Positions 37,383-50,328 of a stretch of DNA of 64,000 nucleotides are shown here, piece after piece (within the stretch, counting starts at the first letter, position 1; every line of letters begins with the position of its first letter). Below the pieces are notes generated by a model, which was not told the DNA's origin, ran no database searches, and saw only the letters and a list, made by a program, of their open reading frames with translations. A program made the position numbers and the translations under genes. The stretch lies in contig JAQFVV010006231.1 of the NCBI GenBank assembly GCA_028023455.1, positions 2,811,478 through 2,875,477 of the forward strand. Direction: 5' to 3'. The stretch is from Epiperipatus broadwayi. Lineage: Eukaryota > Onychophora > Udeonychophora > Euonychophora > Peripatidae.

Positions 37383-40300
37383 GTAAGAGTTTAAAATATT
37401 TAATATAATGCACATTAAGTACTTGATCTATGCTCTTTTTTTTAATTAAAAAATGAATATTTTTGGAATGTGTCATGGCTGTTATATATATGTGTGTGTG
37501 TGTGAATGTGTATGCAGCTAAATGTGACAAATGATCTGATTATATTCTAAATTCAAGCAATAAATCCTTGTTTTAGAAGCAAATGGAATACTAAAAATAA
37601 TAGCATTATGCTCCCCCACTTATATCTTTTACTAGAATAAATTTGTTTTTATTTTCAAAATTTTTAATTCTGGGATAGATTATAATATATTACCCCAAAA
37701 AGCTACATTTTACTGAGATTTAAATCTATGATTTGAAAATTGCTTTATTTTTTTTTTCCTTTTGAAAAATTTCCAAATTTAAATGCCAAAATAATCTTAT
37801 ATTTCACATATTCCTAATCTGTCAGTTTCTCTTAGACTTGCACAGGGTTTTTTTTTTTATTATGATTTTTTTTCATTTTTACCTTCTATATAACAATAAC
37901 TCATTATTTCTCTGATATCTAAAATAAATTGAAATTTAACTATTTAAACCTTAATTGCATTTTGCTACAGTAACTTACAAAAGTTTATCAAAATGCTTAC
38001 CTAATGTAATTTTTTTTTACCTTTACCAGGAAATCCATTTTCCAATAGTAAATTACAATGTCTATTTAGCTATAACATGCAATTATTTCTGAGTTTTTTC
38101 ATTAAAACGAGGACTATCAGCTCTTCTTACTGATTCTATTCCATTTTTCATTTTAAAGTTGAGATTCTTCAAGATATTTTTAATGAAAAATTCTGTAATT
38201 TCATTTTTACACTATATGGGTTTTTTCAAATGAATCTAATATCCTACACTTATTCTCTATTTTTTATGCTCATGTTTTATCAAAAAAAATTTCACTTATT
38301 TTGTCATAAACGGCCATCTTTTTTTAACCAATAATTTTTATAATTTAACTCTTTGTGCCACACTTAATTCTTTAATATCTATATTTATGTAATTAAAATA
38401 AGCAATTCATTATTATTTTTTCACTTAGATAAATGACCTATTATAATTTGTCATTCTTGATTTTCACATGATGTTGTTGTATAGCTCCACTGTATTTACT
38501 GTTCTTTATTATCAGTTTTAATTAAAGTTGATATTTTATATTATATGAGTAAAAATTTTAATACTCATTTAATTTACGTGTTTTTATTTATATGTAACTT
38601 TCTTCCAACTTTTCACAATTAGTGTATACATTAAATATCTATCAGTTTTGATATTATCAATATATGGTGAAATATTAAAAATTAAAGATGAAAACAATTT
38701 AATGATTATTATTCATTGAAATACATATAAAATAATATTCAGAATTATCATTCAAAACATTTCATTATTATTATTTCCAACATGTGTGGGTATATATGTG
38801 AGTATAATTTTAATTAATATTCACGTTTTAAAAATCATGGTTAATATATTGTGCTTAAATATTTGCAGATTTTTTAGTTTCATCTTGTAATAATTTCGAT
38901 TTTAATTTTACAAATAAGACATAAGTGAAGAAATCTTTATAAGCATGATTCAAAATTGTTATATATCTTAAGATAATTTTAAAGCACTAAAACTCTTTGA
39001 TTAATATATGTCTTGTGCAAACTTATGCTTCCATCCCATAATATTATCTTTGAAAATCTAGAACACTTTACAATGAGTCTTTATGCTGTATGCATGGCAA
39101 GTGCATAAAAGATAGAATGCAAAGTAATGTAGCTATTACTTTCACCAGTCCTTTATATGTCTCATCAGCATTTGTCAAGTTAATCAATATCTTCTCTTAT
39201 TTTTTTATTTAATAAAATAAATAATGTTATATAGGAATATGTAATATAGCCAATGAAAAGATGAGTGGTTGTGTTCCAAACTGCCTATAATGCTATCTCT
39301 TGTTTAATGTATGTTATTTACCACAAAAATGTTCAAGCTAGCAAGTTCTTATAATACATTATGACATGAAATATAACAGTGTGTTTTGTATCTTTGTAGA
39401 TTTTTTTTTAATACATTTCCTGCCATCATAACATTTTTGCAAACCATTTGAAAACATTCTTGCAATTTATGACTTCATTACTATACACAGTTTAATCCTT
39501 TCAAATGTTTCATTAGAAATTTTACCTAATTAAAACAAAAAAATTTAATATTAATGCATTGTTCTATCTAGGATTGTTACAAAACACACTGTCACAGTTT
39601 GTTGTAATTAGAAATTCAGACATGCTGATGCTATAAAAATTTTATTGGGAATATCCAAACTATATTGCTATATACCCCTTGTGTTGAATCAGAAATGATG
39701 TTGCAGCAAGTCTGAAGAGAGAACCGTTATCTTTTCAATGATTAAGTATGTTAAAATATAATAACTCAGGATAATTGATGAAACTGATGCACTCGAGTTA
39801 TTTACACAAATGTTTTCAATAATCAAAAGCAGCTCTTTTAACAATTCATGATGAAGCGTCATTCTTAATAACAGTTTGACTTAGTCCAAAGATTTTAAAA
39901 ATTAACCATGTAGGTAAAGATTTATCAACAATAAATGCATTTAACATCATTCAATAATATGCAAAGAGATTTCATTATATGTATATAGTTCAAGTATCTA
40001 GTCATTAAATTATCCAGCATTTTTATCTTTTTTAATTTATTTTTTTAAGTCAATTTAAATTTTCAAAATAATCTTGTTTTCAAAACAATTTTTATTATCC
40101 TACCCTAGCGCCTCTCTGAGGAGTGCCAAAGCACGAAATCATGGTCAGAGGTTTGGAAGGGGAGGTTCTTGACAGAGATATTTTAAATGCTTTCTCTGGC
40201 TAAGCATTTATCACAAAGCTTGTTGAGAAATTGGCAATCCTCATGTTTATATCTTACAAGCTTAAGAGAATTGGGTCATGTGATCTATGACTCTTTTTTG

Positions 40301-41232
40301 AATTTGTATTACCCTTTGTTGCATGTTCATCTAAGTCTGTAACTTTCTATGTAGCATTTCAAATTCTTGTGTCTCTCCTTTAAATAATACATAGATTTAT
40401 TGATATAAGATTATTCACAAACCAATTTTTTTTAATACCCATCATTCTTTAAGAAAAACTATTACCTTTTTCATTAAGAAAAAGATCAAATGATTTCTAT
40501 ATTGCTTGGGATAAAGTTAAAATAACAGAAATAAAATTGATTCTTCATTCTATGATTTCTCAGTTCTACTATCTGCCTCTCTACCATTATTCTAAACCAA
40601 GCAGGGTATTGTCTTCATTAATAGATAATCAATCAATATTTATTTGTTATATAAATAATATGTGTTGAATTCTTCAACAATTATTTTAAATAATATTTGA
40701 TGCAGCAGCAAATATTGTTTGATTAGTTATTAGTGGAAAATAAACAAATGTAATATTTAGAGAATGATTTGTGGTTGTGATTAATATTATATGGGTGAAA
40801 TAAGTAATATATAAAGATGATAATACATGAAAAAGAGATGTTATATAGAAAATTACAGATCTCAGGTGAAATGAATGAATGAGCCAGAACATATAACAAA
40901 TGTGGGTTTTTTTTTTTTGATAACATATTATTTAGAAAATTGAAAATGCTTTAAAAACAAAACAAAAATTAAAGAGACAAGTTTTAATGAATAAACAATT
41001 AACCTATCTAAACATGTTATAAATTATGTAAAATTGAAATAAATCAATTGTAAATTTTTACATGAAATGAGTAAATTTTTATCTGTGAAACACAATATAA
41101 ATGCTATAAAGGATGGTCTAATATTTATTTATATATTACAATTTAGTAAAATTCTATAAGATTAACTCCAGCATTATTTATTATATATATTATATTTGAT
41201 ACATGTTTAACAATATAATTGAATTTTTACAG
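37383..41232. other. PLD intron, no insertions recognised
   Basis: About 3.85 kb of AT-rich sequence with poly-T runs. No gene or clear transposon is visible. Minus-strand frames at 40686-40926 are low-complexity. Confidence 0.6.
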
Positions 41233-41351
41233 ATTTAGTAGATCGCCATCAAACACCTCGCATGCCTTGGCATGATATTGGTGCTGTAGTATTTGGAAAG
41301 GCAGCCAAAGATGTGGCAAGACATTTTATTCAGAGATGGAATTTTGTTAAA
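41233..41351 (+). CDS. PLD exon, TPRMPWHD to RWNF block
   Basis: The exon encodes (D)[20 protein letters not shown] then [27 protein letters not shown] and the [17 protein letters not shown] block are among the most conserved stretches of animal PLD1/2. The acceptor is TTTTTACAG at 41232 and the donor AAA|GTAAGA at 41352. It enters in phase 1 and leaves in phase 0, consistent with both neighbours. Confidence 0.95.
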
Positions 41352-41452
41352 GTAAGAAGTCTCTAACTTTTTTTAAGAAAGATCACTTTTAAATTTTATA
41401 ATATATGAATGAGAATGTGTGCATATATATATATATATGTGTGTGTAGTAAA

Positions 41453-41508
<56 letters not shown>

Positions 41509-42743
41509 TAAAATAAAACAAACTATTGGAATTAATTCTACAATTTTCAATAAACCAATATATACGTAAAATCTATAACTAGTTTACAGCATGATTAATA
41601 TTTTAGCAGTCATGAACTACCTATAGTTTTTAATTATTTATTTAATTATTTATTGTTGTATTAACAATTGTTGAGTTAATTTCCAGTGACTTGTTTTATA
41701 TATATATTATTTTGTCTGGTATTATATTAATATGTATGTATGCATTTAAAAATAAATTTAATTAATTTTTTTATAGGTAACGTAAGGAATATTTTAAAAT
41801 ATTGCTACAAATTATTGAAGATATTACTATCAGCAGATACTGCTTACGAAATTAAACCATCTTCTCTGAACTTCTTTTTTGTCTTTAGTTGTATTCTTTG
41901 ACTATTCATAGCTACAGCTCATTTTATCTTGCATCTTTTTTTTTTTAATCTTCAAAATACATTTCATAATCTCTCTGCCTTTAAATGATAGCCTGTGTCC
42001 GTTTCTCTGTCACTTTTTAATTTCCTCAATAAAAAAATATTTTTTACCTGCTTTTTCATTACCAATCTTATTTTCCCTTACCTTTTTAATTCACATTTTT
42101 AAAATGCCCAATCTGAGGTGTTTTTTTTTTTCTTTTTTTCTAATTTTCTAAGACTCTATTTCATATGCAATTGTACTCAAAACAAAACTTTTTAATAAAT
42201 TTTTTTGCTAAATATAACTTCAGTGGATCGCAAAATAATTTTCTGATCTTATTAAACGTTTTAATTCATTTACTTTGTGACAATTTTCATCTTCAGTTAA
42301 CCAACTTTTCACATAATTAAAAATGATAACCTGTTTTATAACTTCAAACCTATAATTACTTTTAATGCCTGGTGTATTGGTCCATAGAGTGGCAGATTTC
42401 AGAGCCCATGATCCATGAATTGCAAATTGAGTATATCATTCCCAGCATTTAAACACCATATGATCTCACGAATGACAAACAGATTTTTTTATTACTTTTA
42501 ATCTTTTAGTTTCTCCATCTATCTGCATTACTTTTATTTTATATACATTTATTTTGATCCAAATTTTTTACATATCTCATAAATCCTTTATAATATTTTA
42601 TTAAGTTTATCAAACAATTTGTTCCACCATATAATGATATCTATTTTAATGACCTCAAAGTCCTATCTAACTTTATCTATGAAAACACTCTTTTAATAAA
42701 ATGTCTAAACCAGGTATTACTTAGACAACATTCATTGCCTTGT
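41352..42743. other. PLD intron with (GT)n microsatellite
   Basis: A (GT)n tract lies at about 41443-41505. Otherwise AT- and pyrimidine-rich sequence with no gene. Confidence 0.7.
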
Positions 42744-43502
42744 ACTTTTTCAAATGCCAATAAACATCACATGATCACCATTTCTTATGATTGCTTATAA
42801 CTTATTCAAACAGGCAAAACTCTCCATACAGTATTACTATTCAGTGCAAGCCAGAGTAATCAATGGATGCCAGAAAGCTTGTGCATAAAATTCTCATTTA
42901 GTACCTACTCATTCAATATCCCCAGACTAGTTTCTGGCTTGTGGTCTTCATCAGTGAGAAGCCTTGGATCTAAAAGCACTGCACCTAGATCTTAGGATCC
43001 CTCCAGCAACTACCTTTTATCTCTACATAACTATAAAACTATGAGTCTTAAAACACAATAATATTTTCAATCCAATCTCATGAGCTTATATAGTCATATA
43101 GTTTTGAACTCAGTTCAGTACCTATAATACATTTTGATGTCTTTGGTTCTTTAATAACCATAGCCACCACTATCCTATTAGGCAGTATCGGTTTTAAGCC
43201 AATAAACATCACATGATCACCATTTCTTATGATTGCTTATAACTGTTATTCAAGCAGGAAAAACTCTCCACATTTCTGTATTGTTAAATGGTATACATTT
43301 TGCACTGGTCAGTTTTATATATTTTTTTTTTCCATAGCCACCACTATCCTATTAGGCAGTATCAGTTTTAAGCCAATAAACATCACATGATCAGCATTTC
43401 TTATGATTGCTTATAACTGTTATTCAAGCAGGAAAAACTCTCCACATTTCTGTATTGTTAAATGGTATACATTCTGCACTGGTCAGTTTTGTATATATTT
43501 TT
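42744..43502 (-). mobile_element. Hammerhead-bearing foldback element, copy B
   Basis: The left edge near ATGCCAATAAACATCACATG leads into CAGGCAAAACTCTCC, GCAAGCCAGAGTAATCAATG and the hammerhead-like motif at 42911-42969. The right part carries a tandem duplication of about 174 bp (43158-43325 and 43332-43502), each containing CCACCACTATCCTATTAGGC and AAACATCACATGATCA. Ends and target duplication are not clear. There is no ORF. It lies in the intron before the last visible PLD exon. Confidence 0.7.
42911..42969 (-). ncRNA. Hammerhead-like motif, copy B
   Basis: The minus strand keeps CTGATGA, GAAAC, the GTC triplet, and stem I ATCCAA paired with TTGAAT (one mismatch). Stem II has GAC instead of GGC opposite GCC, which should weaken it. 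Confidence 0.45.
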
Positions 43503-45090
43503 TTCTATTATGCTTCATGATTGTGGATTCTTTTTATAATATTTAATACTTTAAAAAAACTTAATAATATCAAAAATGATATTAATTAAACAATTTGCAT
43601 CTTCCAAGACAGAAAATTTTTTTTTACAATACTTAATAGCATTTTTTTTTTCTAAATCAGTTAGTGAATAGAAAAGGGTAATAGAAAAAGTCAACTTTGA
43701 GTTCAATGCTTATGGGTTCTCAATTTCTTTTCCATTTGTGGTGACAATTCCATTATATTTTAATCTTTATGTTGTAATCAGTGTGTTAATCTGTTCTTGG
43801 AAAATATTAATAATCCTACTTTATTCAAATATCATTAATATTCGGTAAAGTCCGTACATTCCCATTGTCTTATTCATTTTGCAAATACATCAATTAAAGC
43901 AAACTTTATGTATTAATTATTTCCTATTATTTATATATAAAATAAAGGTTGAAGCCATAGAAAATATGTAAAAGATGAATAAATAATAATAAATATAGTT
44001 GAAATAATATGTTTAATGATCTGCTAATTCAACTTTCGACAAAGAGTGTCTGTATCAAATCATAATTGAGAGATAATTGGCAGACAGTAACAGAGTTTGC
44101 CATTATAAAACCTGAACTATGGGTGTTAGAAGATTTGCATAATTGCATATATTATAGGTGGGTCATTAAGCACTATCTATGTTCCAGAATTGAACACCTA
44201 GTTTTTGTTGAGGGGAACACTAATGGCTCATATGTTTATTGTATATGTGGAATTAATTATATGCCAAGTCTCTTTTATTTTACATTTTTTATGATTAATT
44301 TTGAGGCAAACAATTCTGGCAGAATCAGGTTTAAAAGCATGACCATTGGTTTTCTTATAATTTTCAACAGCTAATTGACTATTATGTTTAATTTATATCA
44401 CCACATTCCTCATTTTTAAGCAAACAGGAGAATATCATCAATCTGTTGTCAAAGCAATATTACAATTAGACAGAAAATGGATTCATTTAGCCTAATCACC
44501 TGATAATATAATTTTATATATATATCATAACACTTAATAAAACTCCAGATGATAATTTATTTTTACAAGTGAAGAAAAAATGTAACATCAGTGGCTCAAT
44601 ATTCTTTTTTTTTTTTTTTGTGATATCAGATTCAAAAACTGTTTTATCTACTAAAGTTTACGATGTAAATTCATATTGAAATGCAAAGACAAATTGTGTT
44701 AAACCTGTGGCAAATAATGTTAGATTATTACAAGTGATAATTAAATTTTATCATTTGGTTGAAATACTCTCTGCCTGATTGCTTAATTTTGCCTTTAAGC
44801 GTAGAACATTCAAGATAGTAGGGTAGAATATATTTGTGTGGTATTACTTTGTATTGAGAAGTTTCCCTTATCAGAAAAAAATTATTGGTAGTTTATTTTT
44901 AATTTAATTTTAGCTAGTGATTTAATTATGAATTGATGCACTTACATTATTATATTGACTTGTTTCGCTTTTGACATTTGATATTTTAAGAAATATGTTT
45001 TTAGTATTTAAATTCCATTTTTGAGACAAAAAAATATATAAAAAGCTTATATAAATTAATATAATATATATATATATCATTTTTTAATAG
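43503..45090. other. PLD intron, no gene seen
   Basis: A 102-codon frame at 44066-44374 is the longest here. It has no splice context or recognised family features, so I do not call it. Confidence 0.5.
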
Positions 45091-45201
45091 ATTAAAAAAG
45101 CAAAATCACTTTCAAGCTATCCTCTACTTATGCCTAAATCATATGAACGGTTTGGAACTCCATATTTTTTCAGGCCAATGGTTTCAACATGTAGCTGCCA
45201 A
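45091..45201 (+). CDS. PLD exon after RWNF block; last one visible
   Basis: This 37-codon exon encodes IKKAKSLSSYPLLMPKSYER and ends VSTCSCQ. SYPLLMPKS matches the family sequence (YPFLLPKS) that follows RWNFxK. The acceptor is TTTTTAATAG at 45090 and the donor CAA|GTAAGA at 45202, both phase 0. The next family block, leading to the second HKD motif, was not found in the remaining 18.8 kb. Confidence 0.9.
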
Positions 45202-46239
45202 GTAAGAAATGATTGCTGATTTTGAAAATTTCATATTTTATAATACAGTATATAACAATAATTAACTAGCAATAAAGCTTTTAACTTTTTACAGTAATTA
45301 GACAAATTTAAATTGCCTAGCAAGCTTTTGGTATGAGAAACCATGTTGATTTGGACTTATGCAGAAAATACCATTAAAACATTGTAATTGTAAAGTGAAA
45401 TTTCAATGGGTATTTAGTATTAGTTTTTGATTTTATAATATAAATTAACCAACTCATCCACATAAATTAATTTTTTCATTATCATAAGAAAATGGTTGCA
45501 ATCATTTTAACTTATTTATTAATTGAAAACAATATTGAAATTATTCATTTCACTACATATAAACAGAATGTAAATAATAGTAGTTCATGTTTAATGGTTT
45601 GAGAATTCAATTTAATGATATTAAATTTAATTTAATATTTTTAAGGCAAATTTTTTAATTACTAGCATTTTAAATCTCTGCCTTGTGTTTTGACTTGAGA
45701 ATTCCCTGTGCAGTCATTATTACATCTGATTGGCTGTCATATAAGCATTTTTAATGTACATCTGAGAAAGGTTTCAGCCTTTCATGTTATTATTATATCA
45801 TCTGCTTGCACTTAATAAATTAATATATTTACATTTGTTACTAGCATTTTGTAACTTTTCTATGTATGATCTTTTTTTTTCATGAATTAACTGCAAGTAT
45901 TTTTGCAGAAGCGATAGTATACATCAAAATAACATTTTACTATATTAGCATTTAAGTAATCTGTCTTACATTCTTTTATTACAAAGCCTTCTTATGTGAT
46001 GATTTCTAATTATGCATGTTTTAAAACTAACAAGTTTACTTTGTCAGAGATATAATGAAATTGGAATATATATAATCTCTATAGTTAATATTTTTAAGAA
46101 AAATATTATGATCAAGATCATTTATTTCTCCACTATTTCATCACATTTTTCATTTTCAACTGCTCATTTAAGTCTATATTTATTATTTAGTTTATTCAGA
46201 CTGTAAACATATCTGTAATAATATCAGATGGACTATGCA

Positions 46240-46440
46240 CAATTATATCATCTGCATCATAGAAAGCAGCAGCCACTTACAAATGAGTATGGATATTCCA
46301 TCTCCAAAAGAAAGAGAAAAAAAGATGAAATGATGACAAAACAATAATGATATACTACATTATGAGTCTTATGATCATTATACAAATTAATCTGTCAACT
46401 ACAAATATGTCCATGTATAGTGCATGCTTGTCCTTTATTC
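46240..46440 (-). pseudogene. Small coding relic related to 47930-48260
   Basis: On the minus strand the order of segments (a Cys-x-x-Cys-like stretch near an ATACATGGACATATTTGTAG region, then a segment near CATTTGTAAGTGGCTG) parallels the relic at 47.9-48.3 kb (ACATATTTGTAGTCATAG, CGTTTACAAGTGGCTG). It may be the C-terminus of a LINE-type polyprotein with a zinc finger. Frames are broken. Confidence 0.3.
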
Positions 46441-46835
46441 TATTTATTTGTTAGTCTGCAATGCCATTTTGTAACTTATTCTGTAGAAGTTTTTTATGTG
46501 AAATATTTTGGCATTTTACCTAATTGTAGATCTCTGATCTTCCTAATCAACATCATACTTCATTAAAATATCTGCCATTCAAATATCTTTTATAAAATAG
46601 ACCAGGGTATTTCATTACAAAAGAATGAATTTATTTTCATTGTCAAAGAGAGTAAAAGGCAATGGTCCAATTATCTGTTTAGGATTCTTTATTACAATTG
46701 TTAACCATTAGTGAAAATTAATAGTCACTTTTATAGTTTGAATTTAATCCATCCCAAATGATTTTTCTCTTCTTCATCAGAATTGTTATATATATATATA
46801 AAACAAAATAAATGTCCGCTAATATCAATAATACA

Positions 46836-47191
46836 ATAACGAAACTTAAATATATTCCAAACAACGGTAAACAATTTATAATACAATATAAATAAAAACT
46901 CAATAAAAACTCATAAAGAAATATTTTCGATTATATTCATAATCATTTTCAACTCAACTTTCAAAATGGAATCATCTATTACCAACTGGAAACACATGTC
47001 GATTTAAATTGTGGGATATTTAAATCGACATGTGTTTCCGGTTGGTAACAGATGATTCCATTTTGAAAGTTGAGTTGAAAATGATTATGAATATAATCGA
47101 AAATATTTCTTTATGAGTTTTTATTGAGTTTTTATATATATTGTATTATAAATTGTTTACCGTTGTTTGGAATATATTTAAGTTTCGTTAT
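46836..47191. mobile_element. Near-perfect palindromic foldback element (~355 bp)
   Basis: Arms 46836-47009 and 47018-47191 pair over about 174 bp with only a few differences and an 8-base loop (TGTGGGAT). Terminal sequence ATAACGAAACTTAAATATAT is matched by ATATATTTAAGTTTCGTTAT. There is no ORF. The high arm identity points to recent formation or gene conversion. The flanks are (TA)n-like. Confidence 0.85.
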
Positions 47192-47929
47192 ATATATATA
47201 CACTATGATTATGATACTTGTGACTGAAAATGCATAAAACTCAAATAAAAACTGGAAGTGTTGTTTATTTTGAACATTATCTACTTTGTAAAGCATATAT
47301 ATATCTATATGAACAAATTTCTTGCATATAATTTAATGAAGTTTATCATAACTATATTTATAGACTTGCTTTTAAGCATGCCAATCTAATTTCCTATTAG
47401 ATATCAATTTTCATTTGCTGGCAGGTTTCTTCATAACAAAACAAAGAAATCTATCTATTCTTATGGAATTTCAGAACATTATTTTCTAATTCTAAAACTT
47501 AATTCAGATTTTAAAATCATTGTTTTGCCATAATTCTTGCTAAAGTTCTTACTCATTCCTCTTCATTAGAGTTATCAATTCTAAATTTAAATTTAATTTT
47601 GATCTAACATATGCGATATTTCTAGAATAGATTTATATTCATTTCTAGACATGTTCATACTTTCTAATACTTATTCTGTCAGTTTTTATAATCAATCAAC
47701 ATTAAAATGCTGTTTTGCAAGACTATTCATGTAGGAATTACATTGTCTTTTTATTTGATAAAAAATAATATAATGTATTAAAAAATAAATAAATAAAATT
47801 AATATATATATAAAAGACATTTTGCGGGTTCATCCGTGTTAAAATATTTTAAATATTGATATACTGACGTTTCAACTTGGTGATATATATATATATATAT
47901 AAGCATTTCCATTGTTACTTAGATTATAA

Positions 47930-48260
47930 AGTAAAATAAACAGCCACTTGTAAACGAGTATGGCCGTTCCAAAAAAAAAAAACTACTCTAGAAATGACTT
48001 TCGCAATGACTATATAAATCTATCTATGACTACAAATATGTTCACACATAGAACATGCTGGTTCATTTTTCTGTTTACTTGATATTTTACAATGCTGTTT
48101 CTAATTTCCTCACCAGAAATTTTTTCTTTATGAAAGACTTCAACAACACCATATTTGATTTTAGCTCCCTGATTTATTCTATTCTCTACCATATTTTCCC
48201 AATAAAAAGAATTGATATTGCACTTCTATAGAATATCTTCAAAATAATTCTTTTATCAGT
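47930..48260 (-). pseudogene. C-terminal relic of an unidentified element
   Basis: The minus-strand segment 48192-48010 reads MVENRINQGAKIKYGVVEVF, then HKEKISGEEIRNSIVKY. After a frame break a Cys-rich stretch follows (near 48040) and then GHTRLQVAV near 47965. The composition looks like real, decayed protein, perhaps a retroelement C-terminus with a zinc finger. I do not recognise the family with confidence. Confidence 0.35.
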
Positions 48261-48517
48261 TCTATTTCTTCCATGAAAACCATGTTCAAGTTTACCATAA
48301 AACACTGGAAATTGACAATATGACCCAAATAAATAGTTAAGTCGATTAAGAAAAACTTCCAATATTTTTTATATTTTTTAGTTTTTAAAACATTACATGA
48401 TCACCACTTCCTATGCTTATACAAACTTCTCCATAAAGTAGTATCACCCAATGCAAGCCTTAGTAATCAATGGATGCAAGAAGGTTTGTGCATAAAATCC
48501 CTAACTAATGCCTATTT

Positions 48518-48576
48518 ATTTAATATCCCCAGACTAGTTTCTTGTCTATGGCTTTCATCAGTGAGGAGTCTTGAAT
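48518..48576 (-). ncRNA. Hammerhead-like motif, copy C left arm
   Basis: The minus strand has CTGATGA, GAAAC and the GTC triplet, with stem I ATTCAA/TTAAAT (one mismatch) and TCCTCA/TGGGGA. Stem II is poor (AGCC opposite GACA). Confidence 0.4.
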
Positions 48577-48756
48577 CTGAGAGCAATGCATCTATATCTT
48601 AGGATCTAATGCTACCCTCCAGTAGCCATATTTTTTTAAAAGAAAAAAATTTGAATAGTTTCATCTTGGGCACATAATTTTATATTTAACTAAATAAGTA
48701 GAAGATGGCTGCTGGATGTTGCCTGAGATCCTAAAATCTAGGTGCTGTGCTCTCAG

Positions 48757-48815
48757 ATCTATGACTCCTCACTGATGAAAGTCACAAGCTAGAAAGTAGT
48801 CTGGTAATATTAGAT
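48757..48815 (+). ncRNA. Hammerhead-like motif, copy C right arm
   Basis: The plus strand has ATCTAT, TCCTCA, CTGATGA, AGTC/AGCT in the stem II position, GAAAG in place of GAAAC, TAGTC, then TGGTAATATTAGAT. This is the mirror of the left-arm motif and is more decayed. Confidence 0.35.
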
Positions 48816-48924
48816 GAGTAAGCACTAGATAGAGATTTTATGCACAAACCCTATTGCATCCATTGATTATTATGGCTTGCACTGGATGGCACTAGTCTAT
48901 GGAGAGTTATTCTTTTAGTTTTTA

Positions 48925-50328
48925 TCAGTGAATCCCTTATTAACTCTATCATATTACAGTCATTGACTAATGCAACAGCTCAGATTACCTTCTATTAATA
49001 TGCATGTATTTTATGAACAATTTTTGCTCATCAGATGAGCTAGAATTATCAAACCCATAAATCTTCATGCCCATGTTGACAGATTACTACACTATATAGC
49101 TCTTGAGTGAGATAGGGATTGATTTTTATTACTTTATACTTTGTGGAAAGACAAATCATTATATAGCAGAAATATCTGTTAAGCTTTTTTAATTTTTATA
49201 TAGTTAATCTCTCAGCAACTCCATCTCATATTATAACTATCCACTAGCATAGAAATCCAAATCATTCTTTCACTATGCATGCTTTTCATGGACAATCTTC
49301 ACTTATCAGGTCTGTTAGAAATATCAAACATTTTGAATCTCCACTCCTATGGCAACTTGATTTACTTCCATTATATCACTCTTGTAAAAGATATGAATTG
49401 ATTTCTATCCATTATTAATACCTTCTAGAACAATATATCTTGTTTCTGAACTGTTGTTTTTTGCCACTTCCTTTAAATTATGATGATACTATTTCATATA
49501 ATTTTTCTTTGATTTACCTATTTTTTTGTATTTGTTAACTGTACTAAATGCTACTCCTCTGTTGCTAATATAGTAACCTTTTATTTTTGCTTGGTAATAT
49601 ATGCATAATTAAAATTGAAATTTTAAAAAATATGCATCTTTGGTTATAAATTCTTTAATAACATTGAGTATTTTTACAAAATGCAGTGCTGATAATGCTA
49701 TTTTACCTAAACAAAATTTATAATATATATCTTTTCTTATATTTTTCCTTTCTATTTTCACTTTAAAAACATTGATTTTTATCTTTATGTTTTTTATTGC
49801 TATGACATATGAAAAAAAAAAAAACCTTGATTTTTAGTGATTAAAAGGCAAATGAAAATCTGAAAACGAATAGCGCTAATAATAATAAAAAATATTGTTA
49901 ATTGAAAAATATAAGAAAGACTATTTTACTTTTATTATAAATGAAAATAACGCAAAAAGAGTGTATATTTAATAAAAAGTTATAATTATTATAAAACAAT
50001 TAAGCTATTTTTTATCATGTATATATTTTTAATACTTTTCATTAAATTAATTCTATACTTTTATAATATACAACCTTTTGCATTATTTTGACCCTTGATC
50101 TGAAAAGTAAAAAATAGTGATTAATACTGACAAGTAATAAAAATATATAGTTGATTAAATAACTGCTTTATTATCAATTTTTAAATAATATTAATAGATA
50201 GTAAACCCATGCCCATATGCATATGTTCACAGTCTATTTGTTCAATTCTTGGTCATATAAAACTTTTTTTTTTTAGTTTTAGGCAGACTTAAATTTTTTT
50301 TATAGCCAACGTAGATATAAATATAATT
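48925..50328. other. No gene seen
   Basis: AT-rich intron or downstream sequence. A GCTATGACATATG plus poly-A fragment at 49798-49825 matches the 3' tail of the SINE family and is probably a truncated copy. Confidence 0.6.

Larger units (their letters stand above)
21473..45201 (+). other. Partial phospholipase D gene (PLD1/PLD2-type), exons and introns
   Basis: Eight exons of one gene are visible: 21473-21612, 22197-22299, 26036-26068, 26116-26349, 26466-26527, 37225-37382, 41233-41351 and 45091-45201. The protein hydrolyses phosphatidylcholine to phosphatidic acid and choline at membranes and acts in vesicle traffic and signalling. The first HKD motif, the [12 protein letters not shown] block and the TPRMPWHD-to-RWNF block are close to the animal PLD1/2 family. 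Phases carry through at every junction. The N-terminal PX and PH domains and the second HKD motif are not in the visible exons. Introns range from about 50 bp to 10.7 kb and hold many transposon insertions. Confidence 0.9.
48388..48912. mobile_element. Hammerhead-bearing foldback element, copy C, with 12-bp duplications
   Basis: The 525-bp element is flanked by identical TTTTAGTTTTTA at 48376-48387 and 48913-48924. Most of its length is an inverted repeat: the left half (CTCCATAAAGTAG, GCAAGCC, hammerhead-like motif, TCAGTGAGGAGTC) recurs inverted on the right (GACTCCTCACTGATGA, TGGCTTGCACTGG, CTATGGAGAG). The centre near 48640-48700 is single copy. It therefore carries two opposed hammerhead-like motifs. 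Confidence 0.85.

Noticed and set aside
44066-44374. A 102-codon ORF as a host gene
   Set aside because: No recognised domain, no splice context, and it lies in a PLD intron with AT-rich composition.
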